Source: Aspidiotus rigidus (taxonomy: Eukaryota; Arthropoda; Insecta; Hemiptera; Diaspididae). From it: 64,000 nucleotides of DNA. The stretch is taken from positions 4,366,501 to 4,430,500 of the forward strand of contig JAVHKY010000026.1 of assembly GCA_035079385.1 (NCBI GenBank), given 5' to 3'. Numbering within the stretch: position 1 is the first letter of the stretch; every line of letters starts with the position of its first letter. The notes beneath the pieces were generated by a model. The model was not told the DNA's origin, searched no databases, and worked only from the letters and a program-made list of their open reading frames with translations. The position numbers were made by a program, and so were the translations under genes. Shown in pieces: positions 49,861 through 62,500 of the stretch.

Positions 49861-51490
49861 TATGCATCCAAATGGAGAATTTTTGAAATTAATTGCTACT
49901 TCATAAAAGTATCTAAAGCAGGTCGTAGATTATCCGAGTTGGAGTATACATCGATGTCCATTTTCAACGTCTCTAAAAAACACCCGACATTCAGTTTTAG
50001 TGAGTAAAATCATTCCATCCGTCACAAGTGACCGAATTCTGTTCGAAGCTTGGGTGCTTATTGGTTGTCCCTTTTCTTCTACGTTCATATATGGATCTGC
50101 CAAAGAACAGAAATGTAATTCTCATGTTATTTTGGTATCTTCCGTCCTTCTGATAGAGTTAGGGTTGGGGGCCTTGAAATGTACAGAAATCAGCTGACCA
50201 GCTTCGAAAACTTGGAAGCGATCCGATCATGAAACTATTTATTATATATCAGGGGACTAGGAAATATTTTGGCTCTCTGGCTGCATATATGAGAAGGGAG
50301 AGGGAGCTGTTTGCGGGAAAAAATTGACCATGAGCTACAAATGTATCAGAGGACTTGGACAAATTTGATCTTTGACTACTTACATGAAAAAGGGGAGAAG
50401 ACTTGTAAGAATTCCGACCATTAAACTTCACGTATCAAGAGTAGGAAGGATGAGGGTTAGGAGGAAAAGGAAATGTTTTCAAAACTTGAAAGAATTTCGA
50501 TTTTCGGATAACTGTGTGATATTTCGTCCATCGAGCTATGTATATCAGAGGCTTGGGACAAATTTGATTTGCGAACTATACATTATGAAAGGAGGAAAGA
50601 AGATCGGAAAAATTCCGATGATCGAGGTAGATATACATAAGGAGAAAGACTTGGAGGACCCCAATTGATTATCAGAATTGAAAAAGAAAGATCCCTCATG
50701 GAACAGGTTGTCTCATAGCCTCAGCTAATGTAATTAATGCAAGAGACCCTGCGAGCAGCAAACGAAGTAATCGATCTACAGTATTGATTCCCATTTTGCA
50801 GCGACTTCTTCTTCATCATATTATTATTATTCACGACCCGTTTTCGTCAATACTCAGAGGAATAATCAGTGTACGCGACTTATAGGTACTTGGTCGAATA
50901 TTGTCTTGCGTAAACTCATCCCTCTTCGGACGTAGTCAATATTATTTCCCGCTGGGACCGATAGCAACATATTGTTAATTGTTGTTTAGCCTCGTTATTC
51001 CCCAAAGAAAAACGTTCGTCCTCCCTTCCAACTCCTCACGGAATTTCGTTGTCTTTTTATTTTTTACTGTAGAGCTACTCAATTACACGGTTGCGTGTGG
51101 AACGTTGAAAACAGACATACGGTATATGATGTGTGTAGTGTAGAACTATACGGAAAAATATGTTCTATGAAATGCACGTACAAATGTCATTTTTTCCCCT
51201 CTCTATCTCTGTAATGCGACGCAAAAAAATAAAAAATAGAAAGGTTCCCGGACGTGCAATTGATATTGTTCGAGGGGTCGATAGCAAATGCACTTTCGTC
51301 GTGACCAACTTTTATGCAATAAATTAAATGACATGAAGTCACCTTGTGTCTTATGAGCTCTCATACTACATACAACACCATAGGATGAGAATTCTACTTT
51401 CTGAATTTTTTCCAGGAATTTTATTTTTTATTAACGAGACACCCAATGCCTACAGGTTATAATCTTGACGGTACTGGTCTACAAATACTA
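49861..51490. other. Gene-free region with eroded copies of the 45-bp unit
   Basis: From 50230 to 50660 several diverged copies of the dispersed unit (GGACTTGGACAAATTTGA, CGAGCTATGTATATCAGAGG) give a spurious long frame. The remainder (50660-51490) shows no coding content. Confidence 0.55.
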
Positions 51491-53202
51491 CTATAAACAA
51501 AAACATGAAAAACGCCTCCCCCAGACTAGACCAAATCCATGCAGCCATGATCAAAAAACTTCATCCCAACTCCTTCACTTACCTCCTCTCTCTATTTAAC
51601 TCAATTTTCACACAAAACATTTATCCAACATCTTGGAAAACAGTCATTATCCTCCCTATTTTAAAACCCAACTCTGATCCCCTTCTTCCTGCCTCATATC
51701 GCCCTATAGCCCTCTCCAGTGTCCTTGGTAAATTATATCAAAAAATCCTCAATAAGAGATTACTATGGTATTTAGAAACAAACAATATCCTCTCGCCCTT
51801 CCAACACGGCTTCAGAAAACAACGGAATACTATACAACCCCTTTTCGATCTTCAATCCCAAATCAACGATGCAAATCTTAACAAAGTCCCTTATACTCTA
51901 TCTTTTTCGACCTCCAGGAGGCCTTTCCACGGGTATGGAGACACCTCATCTCCATTAAACTCCACGAAATTGGCCTCCGAGGTCACCTCCCAAATATACT
52001 GAATACATTCCTAAACGACAGAATCCTCTTAGTAAGAATCCACAACATAACCTACCCCCCTCTCCCAGTCCACAATGGAGTCCCTCAAGGTGAAGTCTTT
52101 AGTGTTGTACTATTCCTATTAGCAATCAATGATATAACTACATACGTCAAACCCTCTCTCACTCAACGCCTCTTCGCCGACGACTTTAACATCTCTATTT
52201 CCTCCGCTAGTCTCCAAAGAGCACACAGACCCCTTCAAGAAACCCTAAACTCAATCACCTCATGGACTTCAAAAACCGGATTCAGATTTTCTCCCTCAAA
52301 AACCTACTCAGTTATCTTCAAAAAAAGAAACCCTATCCCTTCCATATCTCCCATAATTTTACAAAACTTCCAAATTCCATCCCGTAACCACGGCAAACTT
52401 CTTGGCTTACAGTTTGACCAAACACTTACCTGGGTTCCCCAGATTAAATCCATTAAAGCTAAATGCACACGCGCACTCAACATTATAAAATATATATCCC
52501 ATCCTTCGAAAGGATGCAACAAAAAATTACTCCTCCAACTATACAAAAGCCTCATTCGCTTAAAACTAGAATATGGCTCCCCAATTTATAACTCAGCTAA
52601 CAAAACCGTCCTCGCTCTACTTGACAACATCCAAACTTTTTCCCTCAGAATCGCCCTAGGAGCTTTTCACCAGCCCTAAACTCAGCTTATGCGCAGAAGC
52701 CTCTGTTCCTCCCCTCCACTTCCTCAGACTCACACTAACTGCCAACTTTTTAGCTTCTGTCTCACAATTTCCGGACCTCCCTATTTTCGACCGCATATTT
52801 CAACAAAATACAAATAATAATCAACCCCCAAATAAACATATCTGCCTCCAATTCAAACACCTCATACATAAATCATTCGTAGCTAATCCTCTCAAACCCA
52901 TTCACTCTTCCTCCCCCTCCTTGGACTCTCCCTCAACCTAAAATATGTCTCGACCTCACAGAAATCCCCAAAAGCGACAAAGCTACTTACATCAAATCAA
53001 AAATCTACTTCAGGACTACCCTCACCACACTCTCTGCCTATGTGACGGATGTAAAACAACAAAAAAAACAGCATATGCATACTCCATCGATGGAAAAATT
53101 ACTTCTCACCGAATCCGCAACATCGCCTCCATTTTTACAGCTGAACTCATGGCCATACATTCCTGCCACTCCCAACTCGCTCAACTTCCCCCTAATGGAA
53201 AA

Positions 53203-55056
53203 CGACGGCTTCCTTAACGAAGTTAAACGAGGAACGCAGGGAACCTGTTTCATGAGTCAAATGGGATATGGTATTGAAAATTCAAGGAAGCCTAGACCTA
53301 GATAAAGCTAGTATAGAGAAGGGGTAGACCTTGTATAAGCTTAGTATAATATAGTTTGAGAGTCTAAATTTTTCTCGAATCTCCAAATATATATGATAGC
53401 TCGAGAGTTGAAATTTTTCCAAGGCCCCCTCCTATCATTGATAGCTCTAGAGTCGAAATTTTTGTAAGTCCCCCTCCTATGACACTCGTATACAGCTCGA
53501 AAGTCGAAATTTTTCCAAGTCCCCCTCTCATCATATATGGCTCGAGAGTCGAAATTTTAACAGGGAACCTGTTTTATGGGGGGCTTTTTGAGACATTTGC
53601 CGTCCACCGTCCAGCGAAAAACTTGGAAAAATTTCGACTCTTGAGCTATATATGATGGGAGGGGGACTTGGAAAAAATTTTGACTCTCGAGCTATGTATG
53701 ATAGGAGGGGGACTTGGGAAAATTTCGACTCGCGAGCTTTATATGATAGGAGGGGGACTTGGAAATAATGTTGACTCTCGAGCTATATATGATATGAAAG
53801 GGACTTGGAACAATTTCAATTTCAACTCTCAAATTATATTACACTAGGCTTATACTAGCTTTATCTAGGTCTACGCTTCCTTGAATTTTCAATACCAAAT
53901 CCCATTTGACTCATAAAACAGACTCCCTACGTTCCTTGTTTAACTTCGTTAAGGAAGCCGTCGTTTTTTCTAAGTCCCCCTCCTATCATATATGGCTCGA
54001 GAGTCGAAATTTTAACAGGGAACCTGTTTTATGGGGGGCTATTTAAGAAATCTGGCGTGCGCCCTGCGCCGTGCGCCGTCCAGCGAAAAACTTAGAAAAA
54101 TTTCGACTCTCGAGAATATATGATAGGAGGGGGACTTAGAAAAAATTTCGACCCTCGAGCCATAGATGATAGGAGGGGGACTTGAATTTCGACTCTCGAG
54201 CTATATATATGATAGGAGAGGGACTTGGAAAAACGAAGTTAAACGAGGAACGCAGGGAACCTGTTTTATGGGGGGCTATTTGAGAAATCTGCTGTGCGCC
54301 GTGCGCCGTCCAGCGAAAAACTTAGGAAAATTTCGACCCTCGAGCCATATATGATAGGAGAGGGACTTAGAAAAATTTCGACTCTCGAGCTATATATGAT
54401 AGAAGGGGGACTTGGAAAAATTTCGACTCTCGAGAATATATGATAGGAGGGGGACTTGGAAAAAATTTCGACCCTCGAGCCATAGATGAGAGGAGGGGGA
54501 CTTAGAAAAATTTCGACTCTCGAGCTATATATGGTAGGAGAGGGACTTGGACAAATTTCGACTCTCGAGTCATATATGATAGGAGAGGGACTTGGAAAAA
54601 TTTCGACTCTCGAGCTATATATGATAGGAGGGGGACTTGGAAAAAAATGACGGTTTCCTTAACGAAGTTAAACGAGGAACGCAGGGAACCTGTTTCATGA
54701 TTCTAAGTCCCCCTCCTATCATATATAGCTCGACAGTCGAAATTTTTCCAAGTCCCTCTCCTATCACATATGGCGCGAGAGTCGAATTTTTTCCAAGTCC
54801 CCCTCCTATCATATATTCTCGAGAGTCGAAATTTTTCTAAGTTTTTCGCTGGACGGCGCACGGCAGATTTCTCAAATAGCCCCCCATAAAACAGGTTCCC
54901 TGCGTTCCTCGTTTAACTTCGTTTTTCCAAGTCCCTCTCCTATCATATATGGCTCGAGAGTCGAAATTTTTCCAAGTTTTTCGCTGGACGGCGGACGGCG
55001 CACGGTGCACGGCAAATTTCTCAAAAAGTCCCCCATAAAACAGGTTCCCTGTTAAA
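53203..55056. mobile_element. Palindromic, minisatellite-carrying insertion inside the LINE RNase H domain
   Basis: The LINE frame is PPNGK on the left and FLLLTGS on the right, so about 1.85 kb was inserted. Modules: CGACGGCTTCCTTAACGAAG, AACGAGGAACGCAGGGAACC, CAGGGAACCTGTTTTATGGG, a GTGCGCCGTCCAGCGAAAAA block and arrays of the 45-bp unit. They recur in both orientations: forward module copies near 53203, 53557, 54012, 54233 and 54657, inverted ones near 53927, 54842-54922 and 54976-55050. A ~150-bp inverted repeat pairs 53203-53370 with 53828-53975. TTAA flanks the outward CAGGGAACCTG ends at 53553 and 55052. No protein is encoded. It could be a foldback-type element or repeated self-insertion of one small transposon. 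Confidence 0.7.
53370..54990. repeat. Main array of the 45-bp minisatellite
   Basis: Some 25 copies, in both orientations, of a unit with cores GGACTTGGAAAAATTTCG and CTCGAGCTATATATGATAGG. Copies are close to identical, so this array is the youngest in the window. Confidence 0.85.
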
Positions 55057-55965
55057 ATTCCTTCTCCTCACTGGCTCACTCTCTTCACTCCACTCATTTA
55101 CCAATACATACACTTCTTACCCACTCACCCAACGCATTCCCCTTACACTCCTCACACTTAACTCAATCAACTCCGAAATAATATTCATATGGATACCGGG
55201 TCACATTAATTTTCAAGAACACGATACAGTTGACCAAGCCGCCAAAACTGCCATCTTCCTCAATAAAATATCTGACAACTCCCTCCTACCAGCCCTTGAT
55301 TATAAAAACCACTACCGTTCCCTCATAACTCAATCCTGGTACACCTTCTGGAAAAATCAAACTAACAACAAACTCCTCGCCATCAAAAAAATTCCTATCC
55401 CCTGGTCATCCTCCTTTAGGTGCATAAGACGAGAAGAAGTCATTCTTACACGTCTTAGAATTGGTCACACAAAAATTACCCACACTCACCTAATCAACAG
55501 CAACATCCTAGCCCCCTCCCTCTTGCCCCCACTGTCACCAAGACAATCTAACAGTCGAACATTTTTTTGCTTGCCCCACCTTTTAGCTCTCCGCGATTCC
55601 ACCAAAATACCCTCCTCCTTCACTCAAGCACTCCAAAACAACTCCGACACCATATCCTGTACTCTACAATACCTCAAATTAACTGACTTTTATTCTCACA
55701 TATAACACCCACAACTATACTAAATTGCAATGCTCAAATAACTACTACACTTTAAAAACATTTACACAAACTTTTCTTTACTCCTCACATATATTCCACT
55801 TTACCCTTACTTGACTCTTCCTCATCTTTCTTCACTCGTATCCAAAACTGCTTTATCCCAACTTACTATATAATTATTCTAACTATATTATATAAGCATA
55901 CTGTATACGTCGAGCTAATAACCTATTAGTTGTTTTAAAGCTTGTTAAAATAAATAAATAATATT

Positions 55966-56570
55966 TTTTTTGTTCTATTTTAAATGCAACCGAAGTATAA
56001 CTTATGCTCATTCAAAATAGGGTTAGCAATCTGTTTTTTCTTTTTCTTTTTCTTTTTTTATTTTTAAATCGTGACTCTTGAAATAGGGTTTGGTGAAAGT
56101 AAGCAATATTTTTGTGCCCTTATATGTGGACAAAAGAATGTGCAGGAGTTCAGCCTGTTTCAAAATAAAAAAGTTTTTATAAGCAATTTTCTTTTTTCTA
56201 AAGAGAAGCAATTTAAAATCCACAAAACAAAATACTTGTATCTGTTCATGGGGGCCCCTCTTTTACCAGTCTCATTTTTTTGTGGTTAATTACCGCGCCG
56301 GTTCGATCCATTTTTTTTTTTTTCATAAATTTCTCATCGAAAGAAATTGTTTTTTTATTTCAAAATTGGTTCTCATCTTGCTAGCGGCTGTCGTCGATGC
56401 GTAGCGACGACGCACCAGATGCTAGTTTCTCAATATTCATAATTACCAGATCGTAGAGGATATTCCACAGTGTGGGCGGAGTATACCGAGCCTTGGAAGC
56501 AACTTCTATCCAGTGTTGGCGACTACCAACGAGGTGAACCTAACCAAACATTCACGCAATACAAAGACTT
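55966..56570. other. Gene-free region with T-rich tracts
   Basis: AT-rich DNA with CT/T tracts. A box-B-like GGTTCGATCC followed by a T run near 56300-56325 may be a SINE or tRNA relic. A small GTCGTCG/CGACGAC hairpin lies near 56388-56410. No gene seen. Confidence 0.4.
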
Positions 56571-56830
56571 GTAAAAAATTTCAAGTTTCGAACCCTTGGA
56601 AACATTTCCAAACCTCTGTAGTAGTGGGATCTGAAGAAATTTTTATTTCTAAGCCTTAGGCCTATATATGATAAGGAGAATTTGTAAAACGAGTTTTGAA
56701 CTCTTGCAGAAATATCTCAACCTCTCAGCCATTATGTGAGGAGGCAGGGGAGGTGTAGAGAAATTTCAATCTCGGACATAACCATAGGTATCATCAGAGT
56801 ATAAAGGTCGACCTCCGAAACGTACGCGAT
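56570..56830. repeat. Eroded copies of the 45-bp unit
   Basis: Diverged echoes such as GCCTATATATGATAAGGAG and GTAAAAAATTTCAAGTTTCG spaced roughly as in the arrays elsewhere. Confidence 0.5.
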
Positions 56831-58790
56831 ATGAGAAGGGGGATAGGTCTTGGACGGTGAAGAGAGCCTCTGAACCACTATTTATTTATAATATAAATCT
56901 TCCATAGTTAATGACTACGGGTTTTTATTTTCTGAACTTTCAAGGACTCGAGGTACTCCTTGGAGGGAAAAGACGTGCCACAGATCCATGAGCAGCGTAA
57001 GTGCAGGCTTGGACTTTGAGTACATCATTTCAGACACCTATCTTGTGATATTTTCATAAAGGTCACCCTCTCGTCGCTCCTCCTTCCCTAAAAAATGAAC
57101 CTAATTTCTATATCACCTTTTCTATACTTACTAGTATGTGAGAAGAAATTGTCTACTTTACAGCAGTATTTCACTATCATGGACGGCATCGGAGTTCGAC
57201 AAAGGAAATGGTAAAGCGTAATTTACAGCTCGCAAGATTTTAGTGTGCAGGATTTTTGTGCGTTCTGTAATGTACACAGGTTCGCGTTTGCCTTCTAGCG
57301 TACATCGCGTACGTGAAATTATTGGGCCATAGAAAAAGGGTGCGCTTTATCGTCGTCCTAGTTATGACCCTACCGAACCGTTATTATCATCGCAGATCAA
57401 GAAGTGTTGTACGGTATCTGCTGACTTTCCGCACGTAATACGCGTACCCGGAGACTTTTACAGCGCATTATTATCGGGGATACCGTAACCGTAAATGGAG
57501 CATCCATTTAGTCATTTGTTATCGACTGACAGGTCGCGTGCAGATGCTAAAAATATTCTAGTCCAAAACGAGAATCACTTTTTGTTTTTTAGGTTGCAAC
57601 TCACGTCGTTAATTTTCGTTTTTCCCGGACTCATGAATTCAATATGATTCGGCTCTTTTTTTCACGATGCCACTTAGACTGTACCTGCTTCCGCTAGAGG
57701 TATACGTATAGTCTAATCTTACTGCGTAGGAGCTCGACCGTCGAATAGCGTTCATTTCTCGATAAATTAATCATTTATCTCGTTCTTATGTACGGCAGCG
57801 GTACGAATTTCGGAAAATGAAGAACCGTACCCACGCCAAAAACCAGCGAGTCAAATTATCCCGGGTGAAGAAAGTATACCGAAACTGTATGTTGTACGCG
57901 TAATTTACGCGTTGGAATTGCCATCGACGTTAATTTAAAATGAATAAGTAAATCCTGAAATCGCTGACACTTTAAACGCGTTTATTTGGAGAAACGTGTT
58001 AATTTTTTATTTGGACGAATGGCTGTTGTTACGTTGTTATCGCGGGTGAAGAGAAAATGATATAAACTTTGCGCTTCGTAGCAGCAGGTGGCGTTGGGGA
58101 GGGCGAGGGTGGCGGAGACGCCGCGATTTATTTAATAAGCGCAAGAAGGCCAGGAGGCGAGCGGAACTAACCGAATTACCGGTACACTATCCGTCCGCAG
58201 AATATATTTTTCAAGGGTCGAGTAGCGGAAAATTAAAAAATATGAGCATTACAAACGGCAGCCTCCCGCTGAGTCTTTATTTTCTTAAATCATCGCGGGA
58301 CTCTCGGTAGCCTATGTGCAACCCCCATGTACTGTGTTCGCATTTCTCTGCATCTGTTATCCACTACACTATAGTTGCTCAAGCGTGAAAGTTTTCGTCA
58401 TCGAATGAGCTTTACTGCATATGAGCACGTATGTATATATTAAAAAAATACATTGATTACAGATAATAAATTTGTAAATAAGTCTCCATCTAGAGTTACT
58501 TTGTAAAAAAATGATTGACACGGGATGAGAGGCAAAAAGAGATGAATAAGCAGACGGAAGTGTGAAGAAAGATTTGTGGATTGAATACTGACGTACTTCT
58601 TTCAAGTTCTTATATACGACCCCCACCCTTGAGAAAAACTACGTCTTCTGCTCTTACTGTAGTCTACTGTCTATACAATCGTACTTTTCCAGCGGCAGCC
58701 CGTATATGACTTCATCTCACTTTTACATCGTTCTACCGCTAGCATCGAAGTTTCTTTCCATATTATAATAGGATTTTGACATGTTTCATG
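56831..58790. other. Gene-free block, GC-richer than its surroundings
   Basis: From about 57230 to 58330 the sequence carries many CpG and few long homopolymers (for example GGCGGAGACGCCGCG near 58108), unlike the repeats either side. No splice-bounded coding exon was recognised. It could be a promoter or 5' UTR exon of a gene beyond the visible repeats, or unannotated repeat DNA. Confidence 0.35.
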
Positions 58791-58799
58791 TCTTTAGTC

Positions 58800-59545
58800 T
58801 CATCCAATCCCAATGCGGAAACCCGCGAGTACACCTACCTCCACCCTTTCTCCCAAAATAAAGGACTTGGAAAATTGTAGAAAAAAATTTTTCCTTGTGC
58901 CCCGTAGGTGGTTCAGAAATCTCCGAGTACATCTATGCACTACCCTTCTCATTTCCTGGAATTTACTGGACAAAATAGGTAACCCCGTAGGTGATTCAGA
59001 AATCTGCGTGAACAGCATACTAAAAATCCCGCGTTTTCCCCTGGAACTTCATTTTTTATGAAAGCTCGAACCCGCCAAAAATTAGTTTTTAGCCTATATC
59101 GCGCGAAATTGAAATTTAATTAAAAAATGTTTCAAACAAAAGTTGTTCCTCGTTGAATGTCATATCAAATAACGTGTCCAACTTCCAGCCTATACCAATT
59201 AGCGCCTTTGTAAAGGCCGTTCAAAAGAGGACCAAAATCAGTTTTTCCGTATAGTATCTCACAAAATTGAAATATTATTAGAAAATGTTTCAAACAAAAG
59301 TTGTTCCTCGTTAAATTTGCTATAAAATGAATCATTCAGCCTTCAGGAGATTCTTTCTTTTATAAGGGTTTAAACCCCCCAAGATTAAGTCTTTTACTTA
59401 TATCTTGTCTAATTGAAATTTCATTAAAAAATGTTTCAAACAAAAATTGTTCCTCGTTAAATTTCCTACGAAATAACGTATTTAATGTTCAGCCTAGGTC
59501 AATTAGTGCCCCGGCAAAGCCTGTAAAGGCCGTTCAAAAGAGGAT
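58800..59545. repeat. Tandem repeats upstream of the Penelope-like element
   Basis: Two copies of CCCCGTAGGTG(G/A)TTCAGAAATC at about 58900 and 58982, then three ~150-bp units sharing AATGTTTCAAACAAAA and TTGTTCCTCGTT at about 59126, 59283 and 59429, two of them also with GTAAAGGCCGTTCAAAAG. Non-coding. Confidence 0.7.
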
Positions 59546-59560
59546 AAGGAAGAGTTTTGC

Positions 59561-62500
59561 TTAAACGAATACGTTCCTCAAGGTTCCGACTATCCATAAT
59601 AAACGCGAAAGGACGAATACTCCAAAGGGAGAGTAAACAATGCAAACCGCAGAAAAATATAAAACGACGAGCGCTTTCCGTTAATAAACCATCATCAAGC
59701 CTGAACTGAAAGCAACTGACGAAAAGAAGAGGAAAACAAGGTATTAAGATTGGCCAAACGAGAAATCGCGGTGTGAATCATAAACCAGTTCAATTAGGCC
59801 ATCTTCTGGAATGCACGAGTTGAGTACAGTGATGCCATCGGTGTTCAGATGACGCTTTATCTCTATATGCTCGAGGGCAATGCGCTTACGGTAAGAATTC
59901 TCCTTATGGAGGAGCTGTTCGGATCCCTTGAGGAAGCTGTGGCCACTGTTTATTAAATGATCAGCAAAAGCTGACTCCCCTAAGCGTCCCTTCTCCCAAG
60001 GCTTCAGGTGCTCAGCTACTCTAACTTTCATTTAGCGGCTGGTCTCACCAATATATAAAAGCCTCCACAATCCCCACATTCCAACTTATAAACACCACTC
60101 CTCTCATCAACGGGTATGGGATCCTTCAGCCTCACAAACAACGTCTTGACTGTGGTAGGATTGTAAAACGCGGGTCTGAAGCCAAACGGGCGAAGGACCC
60201 GACCCAATTGTCCCCAGGAAAGGGAGACTGATCCATCGCAAACGACGATCGCGGATCGTGTCTCGGGGGAGGAAGGTGGTGGAATCAAGAGGGCCCCTCG
60301 TAACTTTCCTCCGAACTATCACGCCAACGTCGACATTGATCCCATTCACTCTGGCCAGGTGTTTTATTGTGAGTAATTTTTTCTTGAAGTCAGACTGACT
60401 CAAAGGAATACGAGTGTTTTTCAATTGTACAAATCCACTTTATTAGTCGCTCACACAAGAGTACTTTTGGGTGTCATCCCATCATCAGTTGTGTCGCAAC
60501 TGGAGAACGAGGCCTTAACCATGAGTTTTTATAGTATAACACTGTGATCTTATTGGCTATAACAATTCTGTGTTGTGATTGGTTCACTTCTTAGAGACTT
60601 ATTCTTACAATAATATGACATTGTGTTCTTATTGGCTAAAACATACTGCTTTGTGATTGGTTCAATCTATTGTTCTAAATGCTGCGTTTCTATTGGCTAC
60701 CTGGATTCCTGCCGTCTCATTGGTTGATTCCGTCTTCTTCTCTCGTCCAATCACCAGGCCCAGGCCGAATAATTTTTCGCTGTCAAATTTGATTACATTA
60801 TTCAAGAGGCAGGCTTTCTTCCTCTTGGCTTTTGCAATCTCCATTTGTTCACAGAGTTTTCTTCTCTTTGTGCGATTCTCTTCGTGTATGACTTCAAATA
60901 TTCCCTCTCCATTGTGGTTTTCCTCGTTACAGTGTTTCCCAAACAGTGACTTGCCATCTTCTTTCTCCCTCGACGTTTTGTGCTCCTTTCTCCTGATCTC
61001 AAACTTTCTCCCAGTCTCACCGATATAGATCCCCTCGCACTGTTCACAACTTAGCTTGTACACTCCGCTCAAGCTTTCCTTGTCCTTTTGTTCCGTTTGG
61101 TCATTGCTGATTCTCTTCACCATGGGTTGGTTATTCTGGATTCCCACATTCACATCGTAACCATTGAACGCCTTTATCACCTTGTTTGTGTACTTTCCTA
61201 TATATGGTATCGATCCGGAGTACTTTCTCACTATGCTATCATGGGCTCCTTTCTTTGTTTCCATTTTCCCAAAGACTCCCTCCACCACACATCTGCGGTA
61301 GCCATTGGCTTTTGCGATCTGCTTTACTATCTCGATCTCTTTCCTCTTCTCTTCATTGTTCTTGAGGATAGAAATTGCCCGATAACAGTAGTTCTGGATT
61401 GCCGCTAACTTGTGCCTGGGGTGGTGGTAGGAGTCATTTGGAATGATGGTGTCAGTATGCGTCGGCTTCCTGTAGATTTTGTATTCTATCCTATTGTTCT
61501 CCATTGTGAGTGTAAGGTCCAAATAGTCGATGGTCTCGTTGCCTTTTTCCACTGTGAATTTGATGCTCTCATTCATCGCGTTCATTTCTGAAAGGATCAG
61601 ATCCACCTGTCTATCAGTGCCTGACCACACAATTACGATATCATCTACATATCTGGCCCAGTGTTTGATCGAGTTTCTGAACTTGCTGCCCTTCAATATC
61701 TTGTTTTCCATATCATTCATGAATATCTCCGCCAGTATTGGTGACAGCGGTGATCCCATAGCAAGTCCCCTTTCCTGACTGTAGAACCTGTTATTGAAGC
61801 GGCAGTAATTCTGGCTCAAGATCTCCTCCACTATGTTAGCGTACTTCGACCCATCGGGGTTCCCATGGTATCTGTTGCTTTTGAGCAGGGTGAGAAGTTC
61901 CTCCTTCGGTATGGTACCAAACATATTAGTCACATCAAAGGATATCAGCTTGTCGTTACTCCTGATTTCCAACTTGTCCAGTTGCTCAATCAGCTCTCCG
62001 TTGTTTCTGATACTTCGTCTGGGTGCAAACTGGTAGTTTTCTTTCAGGAATGTGGCTACAATCTTTGCTATCTTGTAGCATGGTGATTTAATGCTGTTGA
62101 CCAGGGATCTCATCGGACGGTTCGCTTTGTGGAGTTTTACAAGCCCCTTGAGTTTTGGTGCAACCGGGTTCATCTCAAGCGTCCTTCCATTGCCGGGTAC
62201 AATGTTCCGTTTCAACACGGCTTTCAGGTCACCTTGGTATTTCCATGAAAGGAAGCCATCTTATGAGCAACAGAATCGAACGAACCTCCGGGGACTAAAA
62301 CATCAAACTTATGGATACCGTCTATTATAGACATCGATAAATCCAAAAAGTTAACGGAAAATACCCCTATTTCCAACGTAAATTTGATGGAAGTGTACCA
62401 GGAATTGAGATACCTCAGAAACTCACCAAGGAGATCTGGGGGACCAGTCCAGGTGCATAGAATGTCATCGACGTACCTGTGCCAATAGTGAATATGATTA

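Larger units (their letters stand above)
51491..55965 (+). mobile_element. RNase H-bearing LINE (I/Jockey group), 5'-truncated and interrupted
   Basis: RT begins NASPRLDQIHAAMIKKLHPN and continues through YRPIALSSVLGKL and QHGFRKQRNT (51505-51900); it then shifts frame to FFDLQEAFPRVW, NGVPQGEVFS, LFADDFNI (catalytic FADD box near 52172) and GKLLGLQFD. After further frame breaks an RNase H domain follows: CDGCKTTKKTAYAY near 53040 and IFTAELMAIH near 53135. The domain is split by the insertion at 53203-55056, resuming FLLLTGSLSSLHS, IWIPGHINFQEHDTVDQAAK. The third catalytic Asp (usually in TDS) reads Gly. The element ends with AAATAAATAAATAA, a typical LINE tail, at about 55950-55965. Confidence 0.88.

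Noticed and set aside
50372..50668. 98-codon open frame
   Set aside because: It runs through eroded copies of the 45-bp minisatellite; the protein is Lys/Arg-rich with no domain. The same applies to frames at 2337-2630, 54166-54354 and 54615-54840.
53370..54990. CRISPR-like array of regularly repeated units
   Set aside because: Units are directly abutting, palindromic in part and occur in both orientations, with no unique spacers, in a eukaryotic genome with LINEs and introns.
56290..56330. tRNA gene (box-B-like GGTTCGATCC plus T run)
   Set aside because: No box A at the right distance and no acceptor stem; at most a SINE relic.
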